Numbered from the stretch's first letter, positions 7,408 through 15,252 are shown. The stretch is 15,288 nucleotides of DNA from Chloroflexia bacterium (GCA_025927935.1 JAICKM010000077.1:1-15288), one strand, 5' to 3'. Numbers and translations: made by a program. The notes: generated from the sequence alone by a model not told the origin.

Positions 7408-9429
7408 ATGCAGGCTACTCTACGCTTTCCGCTGATCATGCTGCTGGCGCTTGCCCTGGGTGCGGCGCTCGTGCCCGCCCGCGCGGGCGCCCAGACGCCG
7501 CCGACGCGCAGCATGACAGTCAATCAGTTAACCGGCTCCGGCTGGCCCACCGTGCGCATCAACCTCAATCTACGCAGCCTCAATAACACGGCGCTCGGCG
7601 ATGTAGGCCCCGATCAATTCGTGGTCGAGGAGAACGGCGTCGCCCAGCAGGTCACGGACATCGCCCTGGGCGCGGCCAGCGGCGCCCCACTCTCCGTCGT
7701 GCTGGTGCTGGACACGAGCGGCAGCATGGAGGGGGAGAAGTTAGCTGCGGCGCAAGCAGCGGGCAGCGCTTTTCTGAAGGCGCTCGGCCCCCAGGATGCC
7801 GCGGCCCTGGTGCCCTTCAATACGCAGGTCGGGGCCGTGACGGCGTTCACCACGGACAAGGACCAGGTGGCCGCCGCGCTCAACGCCCAGACCGCTAAGG
7901 GCAATACCGCCGTCTACGATGCGCTGAAAACCGCGGCCCTGCTGGCCGGCGCCGCCCCTGAGGGCAACCGCCGCGCCGTCGTGCTGCTCACCGACGGCCG
8001 GGACACCAGCAGCCGCAGCCTGCCCGATCTCGCACTGGCGACCGCCCGGCAGCACGATGTCCTGGTCTACACCATCGGCGTGGGTACCGACACGGACGAC
8101 CAGGTGCTGACGGCGCTCAGCGAGCCGACGGGAGGCCGGAATATTAAGGCCACCGACCCGGCGACGTTGAAGGGCATCTATGAGGAACTGGCGAAAGAAC
8201 TCACCGGCCAGTACCTGTTGACCTACACCTCAACCACGCGCGTCACGAAGAACTACGAGACGATCCTGGTGCGCGTGCGTTATACGGCGCCGGGCGGCGA
8301 AGCGATTGTGCAGGAGATCCGTTACCGCCCGCCGTCCACGGCGTTGGGCACGGCCACTCCGGCGCCGACGCTCACGCCCGTGCCGATCCCCCAGGTCGCG
8401 ATCCCCCTCGGATTGGTACAGGCCCGACCGGACCTGCCCGCCGGGCCGGGGGCGCCGGCCTCCGCGGATGCATCCGCGGGGCTGCGCGCGCTGCTGACCG
8501 TGCTCAGCGCACTGGCCGCGCTCCTGGCCGTCATCGCCGTCTTGCTGATCGTGGGCGCGCTCATCGTCTCGCGCTCGCCGACCGCGATGAAGGCCCGCGT
8601 CGACCGCTTTGTCGCGGAGAGCGACATGGGCGTGCCGGGTAATACGCCCCCGCCTGGTTTCACTGCGCGCGTACTCTACCCGTTCTTCAACGGGTTGGGC
8701 CGGCGCCTGGGCGCCTTCACGCCCGCGCGCTACCTCGACCAGATCCAGGCCCTGCTGTATCAGGCCGGCCCGCCGTACCGCATGACGCGCACCGGGTTCC
8801 TGGGCCTGCAAGCCGGTTGGGGACTGATCCTGGCCCTGCTGGCCCTGCTATGGGCGGCGCTGCTCTCGCACCAACCCCCCTTCATGTGGTTGGTCCTGGC
8901 GGCCCTCGGTCTGGCGATTGGACTCTACCTGCCTTACTTCTCGCTGGCCCGCCGCGTGACCGCGCGGAAAAAGCGCGTGCTCCGCGCGATGCCGGCGGCG
9001 CTCGATTTTATGGCGATCATGGTCGAAGCGGGCATGGGCTTCGACGCCGCGTTGAACGAACTGGTGCGCCGCTGGCGCAACACCCTGACCGACGAGTTTG
9101 CGCTCCTGCTGATCGACTTTCAGATCGGCAAACCGCGCCGCACCGCCTGGCAGGAGCTTTCCCACCGCACGGAGGTGCCCGACCTGAACTCCTTCGTCGT
9201 CGCCATGATCCAGAGCGAGCAAACGGGCATCAGCATCGGCGATCTACTGCGCACCCAGGCTGAGCAGATCCGCATCCGCCGCCGCCAGCGCGCCGAAGAA
9301 GAGGCGCGCATGGCCCCGGTGAAAATGCTGATCCCCATGGCCCTGCTCATCTTCCCGACCATCTTGATGGTCATCCTCGGCCCGGCGCTGCCCCAGTTGT
9401 TCGGGTCCATCAGCGGACTCACCCACTAG
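7408..9429 (+). CDS. tadC: Fusion of secreted von Willebrand factor A domain with TadC platform protein
   Basis: The product is 673 residues in one continuous frame. Residues 1-28 look like a signal peptide (hydrophobic core 9-21, probable cleavage after ARAGA). Residues about 34-90 form a beta-type segment. A VWA domain spans about 93-265 with an intact metal-ion-dependent adhesion site: DTSGS (102-106), T167 in KGNTAVYD, and D196 in LLTDGRD. A further beta region runs to about 307, then a Pro/Thr-rich linker (310-350). A membrane segment follows (361-387), then a complete TadC: about 75 cytoplasmic residues, membrane segments at about 464-487 and 492-512, a T2SSF domain (about 525-635) with MVEAGMGFDAAL and SEQTGISIGDLL, and a last membrane segment (638-660). 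Predicted topology is consistent: VWA outside, T2SSF inside. TadC alone is about 310 residues, so the VWA part sits exactly in front of a normal TadC. It is the last gene of the tad run and is followed by a strong hairpin. Confidence 0.88.
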   Translation: MQATLRFPLIMLLALALGAALVPARAGAQTPPTRSMTVNQLTGSGWPTVRINLNLRSLNNTALGDVGPDQFVVEENGVAQQVTDIALGAASGAPLSVVLVLDTSGSMEGEKLAAAQAAGSAFLKALGPQDAAALVPFNTQVGAVTAFTTDKDQVAAALNAQTAKGNTAVYDALKTAALLAGAAPEGNRRAVVLLTDGRDTSSRSLPDLALATARQHDVLVYTIGVGTDTDDQVLTALSEPTGGRNIKATDPATLKGIYEELAKELTGQYLLTYTSTTRVTKNYETILVRVRYTAPGGEAIVQEIRYRPPSTALGTATPAPTLTPVPIPQVAIPLGLVQARPDLPAGPGAPASADASAGLRALLTVLSALAALLAVIAVLLIVGALIVSRSPTAMKARVDRFVAESDMGVPGNTPPPGFTARVLYPFFNGLGRRLGAFTPARYLDQIQALLYQAGPPYRMTRTGFLGLQAGWGLILALLALLWAALLSHQPPFMWLVLAALGLAIGLYLPYFSLARRVTARKKRVLRAMPAALDFMAIMVEAGMGFDAALNELVRRWRNTLTDEFALLLIDFQIGKPRRTAWQELSHRTEVPDLNSFVVAMIQSEQTGISIGDLLRTQAEQIRIRRRQRAEEEARMAPVKMLIPMALLIFPTILMVILGPALPQLFGSISGLTH

Positions 9430-9463
9430 AATCTACCTGATCGCGCGCTTAGCGTCGCCTCCC

Positions 9464-9510
9464 ACCCGCGCCGCCTGTCTCCCACTCGACCGGGGATAGG
9501 CGGCGCGGGT
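9464..9510 (+). terminator. Strong stem-loop after the tad operon
   Basis: The arms 9464-9482 and 9492-9510 pair over 19 positions (12 perfect GC-rich pairs at the base, then 7 more including two G-U pairs) around a 9-nt loop. It begins 34 nt after the stop codon of the VWA-TadC gene. No T run follows, so it is not a textbook intrinsic terminator. A terminator or a stem protecting the mRNA 3' end is the likely role. Confidence 0.6.
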
Positions 9511-9615
9511 CATATGCGGACAAACCCAATATCTTTTGCTGTGTACGGCAACAACTGCGGCGTCCCCACGTTTAGGATGTACACTTCTAAATCCTGACCA
9601 AGGGAGTATCCACAA

Positions 9616-11544
9616 ATGGAACGAGACGCCGCGCTGTCTCTGGCGCGCATTCTGCCACGCCTGGAAGCCCGCATCGCCCGCGACGCCGACCCCGCCGCCT
9701 GGGCCACCTTCCGCGCCCGGCTGGAGACGCACTTCAGCACCCTCTTCCCCCTGCTGCGCCATCTGTATGGCGGGCAGTACGATTTCTTCTACCATCTGGA
9801 AAGCACGCTGGAGATGGCCGCGCGCATGTGGCTGGCCCGGCCCGCCGAGTTGCAGGCGCTGGACGCCGCCCGCGAGGCCCATCCCGACTGGTACCAATCC
9901 GAGCAGATGCTGGGCGCCGTCTGCTACGTCGATCTCTTCGCCGGGGATCTGGCCGGGATTCGGGCGCAGATTCCCTACTTCAAGGAGTTGGGCGTTACCT
10001 ATCTGCACCTGATGCCGCCCTTCCTGGCCCCGGCGGGCAACAACGACGGCGGTTACGCCGTCAGCAGTTACCGCGACATCAACCCGGCGCTCGGCACCAT
10101 GGACGAACTGCGCGACCTGGCGACGGCTTTGCGCCACGAGGGCATCAGCCTGGCACTCGACTTCGTCTTCAACCACACGTCGGATGAGCATACCTGGGCG
10201 CTGCAAGCCCTGGCCGGCGACCCGGATTACCAGGACTACTACCGCATGTTCCCCGACCGGCAGATTCCCGACGCCTACGAGCGCACCCTGCGCGAGATCT
10301 TCCCCGAGCAGCGCCCCGGCAGCTTTACGTGGCGCCCCGACGCCAACCGCTGGGTCTGGACCACTTTCAACAGCTTCCAGTGGGATCTCAATTACGCCAA
10401 TCCCGTCGTCTTTACCCGCATGGCTGAAGAAATGCTGTTTCTGGCGAACCAGGGTGTGGATGTGCTGCGCCTGGATGCCGTGGCCTTCATCTGGAAGCAA
10501 ATGGGCACCGATAGCGAGAATCTGCCCGAAGCCCACATGCTCATCCAGGCGTTCAACACGCTCGTCCGCCTGGCCGCGCCGTCCATGCTGTTCAAGTCGG
10601 AAGCCATCGTCCACCCCGACGAAGTGGTGAAGTATATCCGCCCCGACGAGTGCCAGCTTTCGTATAATCCGCTGCTCATGGCCCTGCTCTGGAATTCGCT
10701 CGCCACGCGCGACGCGCGGCTCCTGCAACAGTCGATGCGTGAGCGGTTTGCCATCGACCCGCGTTGCGCCTGGGTGAACTACGTCCGTGTCCACGACGAT
10801 ATCGGCTGGACGTTCGACGACGCCGTGGCCGGGCGGCTGGGCATGAACGGCTACGACCACCGGCGCTTCCTCAACAGCTTCTTCACCGGGCGCTTCCCCG
10901 GCAGCTTTGCCCGCGGCGTACCCTTCCAGGAGAACCCGCGCACCGGCGACGCGCGCATCTCCGGCATGGGCGCGTCGCTGGCCGGGCTGGAACAGGCGCT
11001 GCTGGAGCAAACTGATCTTGAAGTGGAGATGGCGATCCGGCGCATCCTGCTGATCCATGGCGTCATCCTGTCCATCGGCGGCATTCCCCTGCTCTACCTG
11101 GGCGACGAGATCGGCACGCTAAACGACTACGGCTACCACAACGACCCGGCCAAGGCCGGCGACAGCCGCTGGGTCCACCGGCCCTTCACCGACTGGGTGA
11201 AGATGGCCCGGCGCACCGACCCGACCACTGTGGAGGGCCGCCTCTTTGGCGAGCTTTGCCGCCTGATCGGCATCCGCAAGGGGCATCCGGCCTTTGCCGG
11301 GCACGATACGACGATCATCGACTCCGGCAACCCGCATGTGTTCGCCTATGTCCACCAGCATGGCGGTGAGCGCATCCTGGCTCTGTGCAACTTCAGCGAG
11401 TACCCGCAGCGGGTGGCCGCCAACGAGGTGCGGCTCTACGGCCTGGGCTACACCTTCACCGATCTGGTCGGCGGCAATGCGCTGAACCTGAGCGAGGATG
11501 TGGCGCTGGAGCCGTACCGCTTCGTTTGGCTGGTGGCGCAGTAG
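9616..11544 (+). CDS. Amylosucrase-type GH13 glucosyltransferase
   Basis: The product is 642 residues, very close to the length of Neisseria polysaccharea amylosucrase (636). Amylosucrase (EC 2.4.1.4) transfers glucose from sucrose to an alpha-1,4-glucan and releases fructose. Family residues visible are D144 in [12 protein letters not shown]187 in FNHTSDEH, R226 in LREIFP, the nucleophile D287 in [14 protein letters not shown], the acid/base E329 in [10 protein letters not shown], and H393-D394 in [16 protein letters not shown] further on supplies the sucrose-binding Arg. An alpha-helical N-terminal domain (1-95) and a C-terminal beta domain (from about 565, with FSEYPQ) complete the amylosucrase plan. 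No signal peptide is present, so it is probably cytoplasmic. A sucrose hydrolase of the same subfamily is the main alternative; sequence reading cannot separate them. AGGGAG (9601-9606) lies 9 nt before the ATG. I saw no clear promoter in the spacer upstream. Confidence 0.9.
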   Translation: MERDAALSLARILPRLEARIARDADPAAWATFRARLETHFSTLFPLLRHLYGGQYDFFYHLESTLEMAARMWLARPAELQALDAAREAHPDWYQSEQMLGAVCYVDLFAGDLAGIRAQIPYFKELGVTYLHLMPPFLAPAGNNDGGYAVSSYRDINPALGTMDELRDLATALRHEGISLALDFVFNHTSDEHTWALQALAGDPDYQDYYRMFPDRQIPDAYERTLREIFPEQRPGSFTWRPDANRWVWTTFNSFQWDLNYANPVVFTRMAEEMLFLANQGVDVLRLDAVAFIWKQMGTDSENLPEAHMLIQAFNTLVRLAAPSMLFKSEAIVHPDEVVKYIRPDECQLSYNPLLMALLWNSLATRDARLLQQSMRERFAIDPRCAWVNYVRVHDDIGWTFDDAVAGRLGMNGYDHRRFLNSFFTGRFPGSFARGVPFQENPRTGDARISGMGASLAGLEQALLEQTDLEVEMAIRRILLIHGVILSIGGIPLLYLGDEIGTLNDYGYHNDPAKAGDSRWVHRPFTDWVKMARRTDPTTVEGRLFGELCRLIGIRKGHPAFAGHDTTIIDSGNPHVFAYVHQHGGERILALCNFSEYPQRVAANEVRLYGLGYTFTDLVGGNALNLSEDVALEPYRFVWLVAQ

Positions 11545-11568
11545 GCGGCTGCCGGGTATCGCGCCGAT

Positions 11569-11573
11569 AGGAG
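11569..11573 (+). promoter_or_regulatory. Ribosome binding site deciding the GNAT gene start
   Basis: AGGAG lies 10 nt before the ATG at 11584 but only 1 nt before the in-frame ATG at 11575. The downstream ATG is therefore preferred; it shortens the protein by three residues (M-T-A). Confidence 0.55.
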
Positions 11574-11583
11574 CATGACAGCG

Positions 11584-12150
11584 ATGGATATTGCACTCCG
11601 GGCTATCACCCCGGCGGAGCTGGAGCCGGTGCGCGGCGGCATCCTCGACGTGTTCGCGGCGGCCTTCGACGGGCCGCCGTACCATGAAGGACCGGCGGAC
11701 ACGGCCCGTTTCAACGAATCGCTGACCCGGCACGCCTCGCGCACGGGGTTCCGCTGTTACATCGCGGAAGAAGGTGCCGGCGGCCGGGTGGCCGGCTTCA
11801 CCTACGGCTATGCCTCGCTGCCCGGCGGCTGGTGGTATGATATTGTCGCCGCCGCGCTCGATCCGGTCGCCGTGGACAAGTGGATGTGCGACGCCTTCGA
11901 GTTCGTGGAACTGGCTGTGCATCCCGCGGCCCAGGGGCAGGGCCTCGGCGGGCGGCTGCACGACACGCTGCTGGCGGGCGTGCCCTACTGGACGGCGCTG
12001 CTCTCCACCTACCAGGGCGAGACGGCAGCGCGGCAACTTTACCGGCGCCGGGGCTGGGTGCCGCTGCTGGAGCATTTCTATTACGCCGATGGCACCGTTC
12101 CCATGGCAATCCTGGGGCTGCAGTTGCCGGTGCGCCCGGCGCTTCGCTAG
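11584..12150 (+). CDS. GNAT-family N-acetyltransferase
   Basis: The product is 188 residues. The acetyl-CoA-binding motif A of GNAT enzymes is clear at about 107-124: a VELAVHP strand followed by the pyrophosphate-binding loop QGQGLGGRL. The C-terminal AARQLYRRRGW (148-158) matches the usual motif B region of the fold. Residues 68-76 (RVAGFTYGY) form the central strand that precedes it. The substrate cannot be told from sequence; it may be a small amine or a protein N-terminus or lysine. It lies 39 nt after the amylosucrase gene on the same strand, so it may share a transcript, but no functional link to sucrose metabolism is evident. The ATG at 11575 is an alternative start. The gene ends in a short gap before a convergent gene. 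Confidence 0.82.
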   Translation: MDIALRAITPAELEPVRGGILDVFAAAFDGPPYHEGPADTARFNESLTRHASRTGFRCYIAEEGAGGRVAGFTYGYASLPGGWWYDIVAAALDPVAVDKWMCDAFEFVELAVHPAAQGQGLGGRLHDTLLAGVPYWTALLSTYQGETAARQLYRRRGWVPLLEHFYYADGTVPMAILGLQLPVRPALR

Positions 12151-12181
12151 TGCCGCTTCCCCCAACCGATTGTATGTAGTT

Positions 12182-12197
12182 GCGCGATTTATCGCGC
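12182..12197. terminator. Possible bidirectional terminator hairpin between convergent genes
   Basis: GCGCGA (12182-12187) and TCGCGC (12192-12197) pair perfectly around TTTA. The element sits in the 101-nt gap between the GNAT gene and the convergent amidohydrolase gene, so it could serve both. Neither side has a strong T run, which keeps confidence low. Confidence 0.4.
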
Positions 12198-12251
12198 CGT
12201 TCTCGTTGGTCGTTAGCGTTTTGGTAGCCTAACAAGTGCCTGGAACCGGCA

Positions 12252-13619
12252 TTAGCGAAGTTCGCCGCGCACCAGCGCGCGGGCCAGGGCGTTGTGGCGC
12301 GCGATCAGCGGCGGCAGATCGACATCCAGCAGCACGCCGTCTTCCACGCGCACGCGCCCGTTGATCACACTCAGATCCACCTGCGGCGGATGGCAGAAGA
12401 CCAGCGCGGCCAGCGCATCGTGAACGGCGCCCCCGGCCAGGCCCAGCGTATCCAGCCGGTAGCCGATGAAGTCGGCGGCCATGCCGGGCGCCAGGGCGCC
12501 GATGTCGTCGCGGCCCAGCACCGCGGCCCCGCCCCGCGTCGCCAGCCGCAGCGCCTGGCGCGCGGTCAGCCCGGCGGGATCGCCCATGACACGGTGTAGC
12601 AGCAACGCCTGGCGTGCCTCGGCCAGCATATGCGAGCTATCGTTCGACGCCGAGCCGTCCACGCCCAGGCCCACGCGCGCCCCGGCCCCCAGCAGCCCCG
12701 GCACCGGTGCGATGCCGGAGGCCAGCCGCATATTCGACGACGGGCAGTGGGCCACGCCCGTCCGGCTCGCCCCCAGCCGCCCCACCTCCTCCGCCGACGG
12801 ATGGACCATGTGCGCGTGCCAGACATCGGCGCCTATCCAGCCCAGGTCTTCGGCCAGTTCGACCGGGCGGCGGCCAAAGTTCGCCAGGCAGTAGGTCTCC
12901 TCGTCGCGCGTCTCGGCCAGGTGTGTGTGCGAGTGGACGCCGTAGGACCGGGCCAGGGCCAGGCTCTCGCGCATCAGGTCTTGCGACACCGAGAAGGGCG
13001 AACAGGGCGCCAGGACAATGCGCGTCATGGCGTAGCGGCCCGCGTCGTGGTACTGCTCGATCACCCGCCGCGAGTCGGCCAGGATCGCCTCCTCATCTTC
13101 CACCACGCTGTCCGGCGGCAGCCCGCCCTGCGACTCGCCCACCGACATGGAGCCGCGCGCCGCATGGAAGCGAAAGCCCATCTCCTGCGCGGCCTGGATC
13201 TGGTCGTCCAGCCGCGCCCCGTTGGGCCAGATATAGGTGTGGTCGCTGGACGTGGTGCAGCCGGACAGCAGCAACTCGGCGATGGCGATCTTGCTGCTCA
13301 CGTAGACCGCCTCCGGCGTCAGCCGCACCCACAGCGGATACAGCGTGACCAGCCACTGGAACAGCACGGCGTCCTGCGTGCCCGGCACGTTGCGGGTCAG
13401 CGTCTGGTAGAAGTGGTGGTGCGTGTTGACCAGCCCCGGTAGGATGATCATGCCCGCGGCGTCGATCACCCGGTCGGCGGTGGCCGGTAGATCCGCCGCC
13501 GGCCCGATTGCCTCTACGCGGTTGTCCACCACATAGACCCCGCCGTCGGACCAGCGGTGGTCGTCGTCGTCCATGCTCACAACCAGGGTCGCGTTCTTCA
13601 CCAGCAAGGTCGCCATCAT
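12252..13619 (-). CDS. 8-oxoguanine deaminase (metal-dependent amidohydrolase)
   Basis: The product is 455 residues of the amidohydrolase superfamily, ATZ/TRZ subgroup. Metal-ligand motifs are NTHHHFYQTLTR (H67, H69), HTHLAE (H233, E236), VWHAHMV (H268) and LGVDGSASND (D321). Long stretches match the 8-oxoguanine deaminase family (EC 3.5.4.32), for example RFHAARGSMSVGESQGGLPP, APCSPFSVS, HCPSSNMRLASGIAPV and INGRV near the end. That reaction turns 8-oxoguanine into urate and ammonia. Related enzymes act on guanine, isocytosine or hydroxychloroatrazine derivatives, so the substrate is an inference strengthened by the urate genes next door. The start is either ATG at 13619 or the adjacent ATG at 13616; GGAG just upstream fits both. 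The frame is open far upstream (to 14039) but that part is antisense to uraD and not real. Transcription diverges from uraD through a strong promoter. Confidence 0.88.
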   Translation of the reverse strand: MMATLLVKNATLVVSMDDDDHRWSDGGVYVVDNRVEAIGPAADLPATADRVIDAAGMIILPGLVNTHHHFYQTLTRNVPGTQDAVLFQWLVTLYPLWVRLTPEAVYVSSKIAIAELLLSGCTTSSDHTYIWPNGARLDDQIQAAQEMGFRFHAARGSMSVGESQGGLPPDSVVEDEEAILADSRRVIEQYHDAGRYAMTRIVLAPCSPFSVSQDLMRESLALARSYGVHSHTHLAETRDEETYCLANFGRRPVELAEDLGWIGADVWHAHMVHPSAEEVGRLGASRTGVAHCPSSNMRLASGIAPVPGLLGAGARVGLGVDGSASNDSSHMLAEARQALLLHRVMGDPAGLTARQALRLATRGGAAVLGRDDIGALAPGMAADFIGYRLDTLGLAGGAVHDALAALVFCHPPQVDLSVINGRVRVEDGVLLDVDLPPLIARHNALARALVRGELR

Positions 13620-13648
13620 GTAGCTCCGATCTCCCGGCGGGGTAGGGG

Positions 13649-13679
13649 TTGCGCATTCTCGCGGAAGGTATAGTATAAT
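13649..13679 (+). promoter_or_regulatory. Sigma-70-like promoter for the uraD-uox genes
   Basis: A perfect TATAAT -10 box (13674-13679) lies 19 nt after TTGCGC (13649-13654), a weaker -35 box with longer than optimal spacing. Transcription would start near 13686, about 37 nt before uraD. The -10 box shares bases 13674-13677 with the opposite promoter, so polymerase cannot occupy both at once. Confidence 0.5.
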
Positions 13680-13700
13680 AGCGCACATCTGCCTCGTCAA
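13672..13700 (-). promoter_or_regulatory. Sigma-70-like promoter for the 8-oxoguanine deaminase gene
   Basis: Read on the - strand, TTGACG (13700-13695) is separated by 17 nt from TATACT (13677-13672). Both boxes match the sigma-70 consensus in five of six positions. Transcription would start near 13665, about 45 nt before the deaminase start. The -10 box overlaps that of the opposite promoter. Confidence 0.65.
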
Positions 13701-13722
13701 ACCACCTCGGTAGAGGAGACCC

Positions 13723-14247
13723 ATGCCCAAGACACCTGTAACCCTGTCCGATCTGAACGCCTTGGACCGCGCGGGTTTTGCCGCCGCCCTGGCCTCCGTC
13801 TTTGAAGGGGCGCCGGCTTTCGTGGCCCAGGCGTGGGATGCCCGCCCGTTCGCCACCGTGGCCGCGTTGCACCAGGCGCTGGTGGCCGCCATGTGCGCGG
13901 CGGGGCCGGAGCAACAGGTCGCGCTCATCGCCGCCCACCCCGACCTCGTGGGCCGCGCGGCCCTGGCCGGCACGCTGAGCCGCGAGTCGACGCAGGAGCA
14001 GGCAGCGGCGGGCCTCGCCCGGCTCACCCCGGACGACATCGCCGCGTTTACCCGGCTGAACGCCGCCTATCGCGACCGCTTCGGCTTTCCCTTTGTCATT
14101 TGCGCCCGCGAGAATAAGAAGGAAAGTATCCTGGCCGGGTTCGCGACCCGCCTGGAGCACACCCGCGCTGAGGAGATCGACACGGCCCTGGCCGAGATCG
14201 CCAAGATCGCCGCGTTGCGGCTGGCCGACCTCGTCGCGCCTGCCTGA
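13723..14247 (+). CDS. uraD: OHCU decarboxylase (UraD)
   Basis: The product is 174 residues, the normal length for 2-oxo-4-hydroxy-4-carboxy-5-ureidoimidazoline decarboxylase (EC 4.1.1.97), which forms (S)-allantoin in the last step of urate oxidation. Family motifs are AAHPDLVGRAA (71-80, catalytic His72), LSRESTQEQAAAGL (85-98, with the conserved Glu88), LNAAYRDRFGFPFVICAR (112-129), and the C-terminal EIAKIAALRLADLV. It is alpha-helical and cytoplasmic. AGAGGAG (13712-13718) precedes the ATG at slightly short spacing. It is the first + strand gene after the divergent promoter and is followed by uox after 77 nt. Confidence 0.93.
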   Translation: MPKTPVTLSDLNALDRAGFAAALASVFEGAPAFVAQAWDARPFATVAALHQALVAAMCAAGPEQQVALIAAHPDLVGRAALAGTLSRESTQEQAAAGLARLTPDDIAAFTRLNAAYRDRFGFPFVICARENKKESILAGFATRLEHTRAEEIDTALAEIAKIAALRLADLVAPA

Positions 14248-14261
14248 CACCCGCCCGCGCC

Positions 14262-14288
14262 GCCGGGGACCGCTATCCGCGCCCCGGC
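14262..14288 (+). other. GC hairpin between uraD and uox
   Basis: GCCGGGG (14262-14268) and CCCCGGC (14282-14288) pair over 7 bp around a 13-nt loop. It is flanked by two copies of GCCTGACACCC (14242-14252 and 14292-14302); the first copy contains the uraD stop codon. Without a T run it is unlikely to be a terminator. It may modulate processing or relative expression inside the operon. Confidence 0.35.
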
Positions 14289-14324
14289 CCGGCCTGACAC
14301 CCACAAAGAAGTGAGGAACCCAGC

Positions 14325-15248
14325 ATGAGCGCAACGATTCGCTACGGCAAACGGCAAGTCACCGTCTATCGCACCTATGCCCACCCGCTCCAGGGCATCA
14401 CCCCCATCCCCGAGTCCGCGTACACCGGGCGCGACAACACGCTCTTTGCCGTGGACGTGGACGTGGAAGTTTTCGGCGACAATTTTCTGCCCGCCTATAC
14501 CGAGGGCGACAACAGTAACGTTGTGGCGACGGATACAATGAAGAACTTTGTGATGCACCAGGCGCTGGCCTACCAGGGATCGACCATGGAAGGCTTCCTG
14601 GCCTTCCTGGGCGAACAGTTCCTGGCGACCTATCCGCAGATGCAGCGCTTGCGCCTCATCGGCAAGGAGCAGCCTTTCCACGCTGTGCCCGTGCCGGGTG
14701 CGACTGGGTTTGGCCCCAGTAACGTGCTTTTCAGCCGCGGCCACGACGACTATGCCGTCGCCAGCCTCGATCTGGAGCGCGCGGGCGACGGGGTGCGCAT
14801 CGTGGATCACCGCTGCGGCCAGGTCGGCCTGCAACTGATCAAGGTCACGGGCAGTTCGTTCACGCGCTTCGTGCGCGACGACTACACGACCTTGCCGGAG
14901 CGGGTGGACCGGCCTTTGTTTATCTACCTGGATGTCTTCTGGAAGTACAACGATGTGAACGATCTGGTCTCGTCCGACCTGAGTCGCTACGTGGCCGCGG
15001 CCCAGATGCGTGATATGATCGGCTATGTGTTTCACGACTTCGTGAGCCAGTCGATCCAGCACCTCGTCCATGAGATGGGGCAACGCATCCTGGCCCGCTT
15101 CCCGCAGCTGGCCGAGATCGCCTTCGAGGCGCAAAACCGCCTCTGGGACACCGTGGCCGTGTCGGAGACCGACGAGCGCATCAAAGTCTACTGCGACCCG
15201 CGCCCGCCCTACGGCTCCATCGGCCTAACCCTGAGCCGCGAGGACTAG
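14325..15248 (+). CDS. Urate oxidase (uricase)
   Basis: The product is 307 residues of the cofactor-free urate oxidase family (EC 1.7.3.3), which oxidises urate to 5-hydroxyisourate with O2. Recognisable elements are YGK (7-9, the catalytic-type Lys9), the EGDNSNVVATDTMKNFV region (60-76; T69-D70 of the Thr-Asp pair that contacts substrate and O2), TGSSFTRFVRDDYTTL (175-190) with the substrate-binding Phe/Arg segment, and the SIQHLVHEMG helix (243-252) with the likely substrate Gln245. The C-terminal part has FEAQNRLWD, where fungal enzymes have an Asn-x-His motif; the His is not present here, as I recall for this bacterial subgroup. No signal peptide or C-terminal peroxisomal signal is seen; it should be cytoplasmic. 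TGAGGAA (14312-14318) precedes the ATG. The gene is followed after 4 nt by a 5-hydroxyisourate hydrolase start. Common symbols are uox or pucL. Confidence 0.94.
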   Translation: MSATIRYGKRQVTVYRTYAHPLQGITPIPESAYTGRDNTLFAVDVDVEVFGDNFLPAYTEGDNSNVVATDTMKNFVMHQALAYQGSTMEGFLAFLGEQFLATYPQMQRLRLIGKEQPFHAVPVPGATGFGPSNVLFSRGHDDYAVASLDLERAGDGVRIVDHRCGQVGLQLIKVTGSSFTRFVRDDYTTLPERVDRPLFIYLDVFWKYNDVNDLVSSDLSRYVAAAQMRDMIGYVFHDFVSQSIQHLVHEMGQRILARFPQLAEIAFEAQNRLWDTVAVSETDERIKVYCDPRPPYGSIGLTLSRED

Positions 15249-15252
15249 CACC

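Noticed and set aside
9433..11058. 541-residue open frame on the - strand
   Set aside because: It is antisense to the amylosucrase gene and has the composition typical of a mirror frame.
13620..14039. N-terminal extension of the 8-oxoguanine deaminase
   Set aside because: It would be antisense to uraD and cross the divergent promoter; the family N-terminus starts at 13619 or 13616.
13093..14334. 413-residue open frame on the - strand
   Set aside because: It runs antisense through uraD and out of frame over the deaminase gene; no conserved motif.
14067..15134. 355-residue open frame on the - strand
   Set aside because: It is antisense to urate oxidase, which is strongly supported by family motifs.
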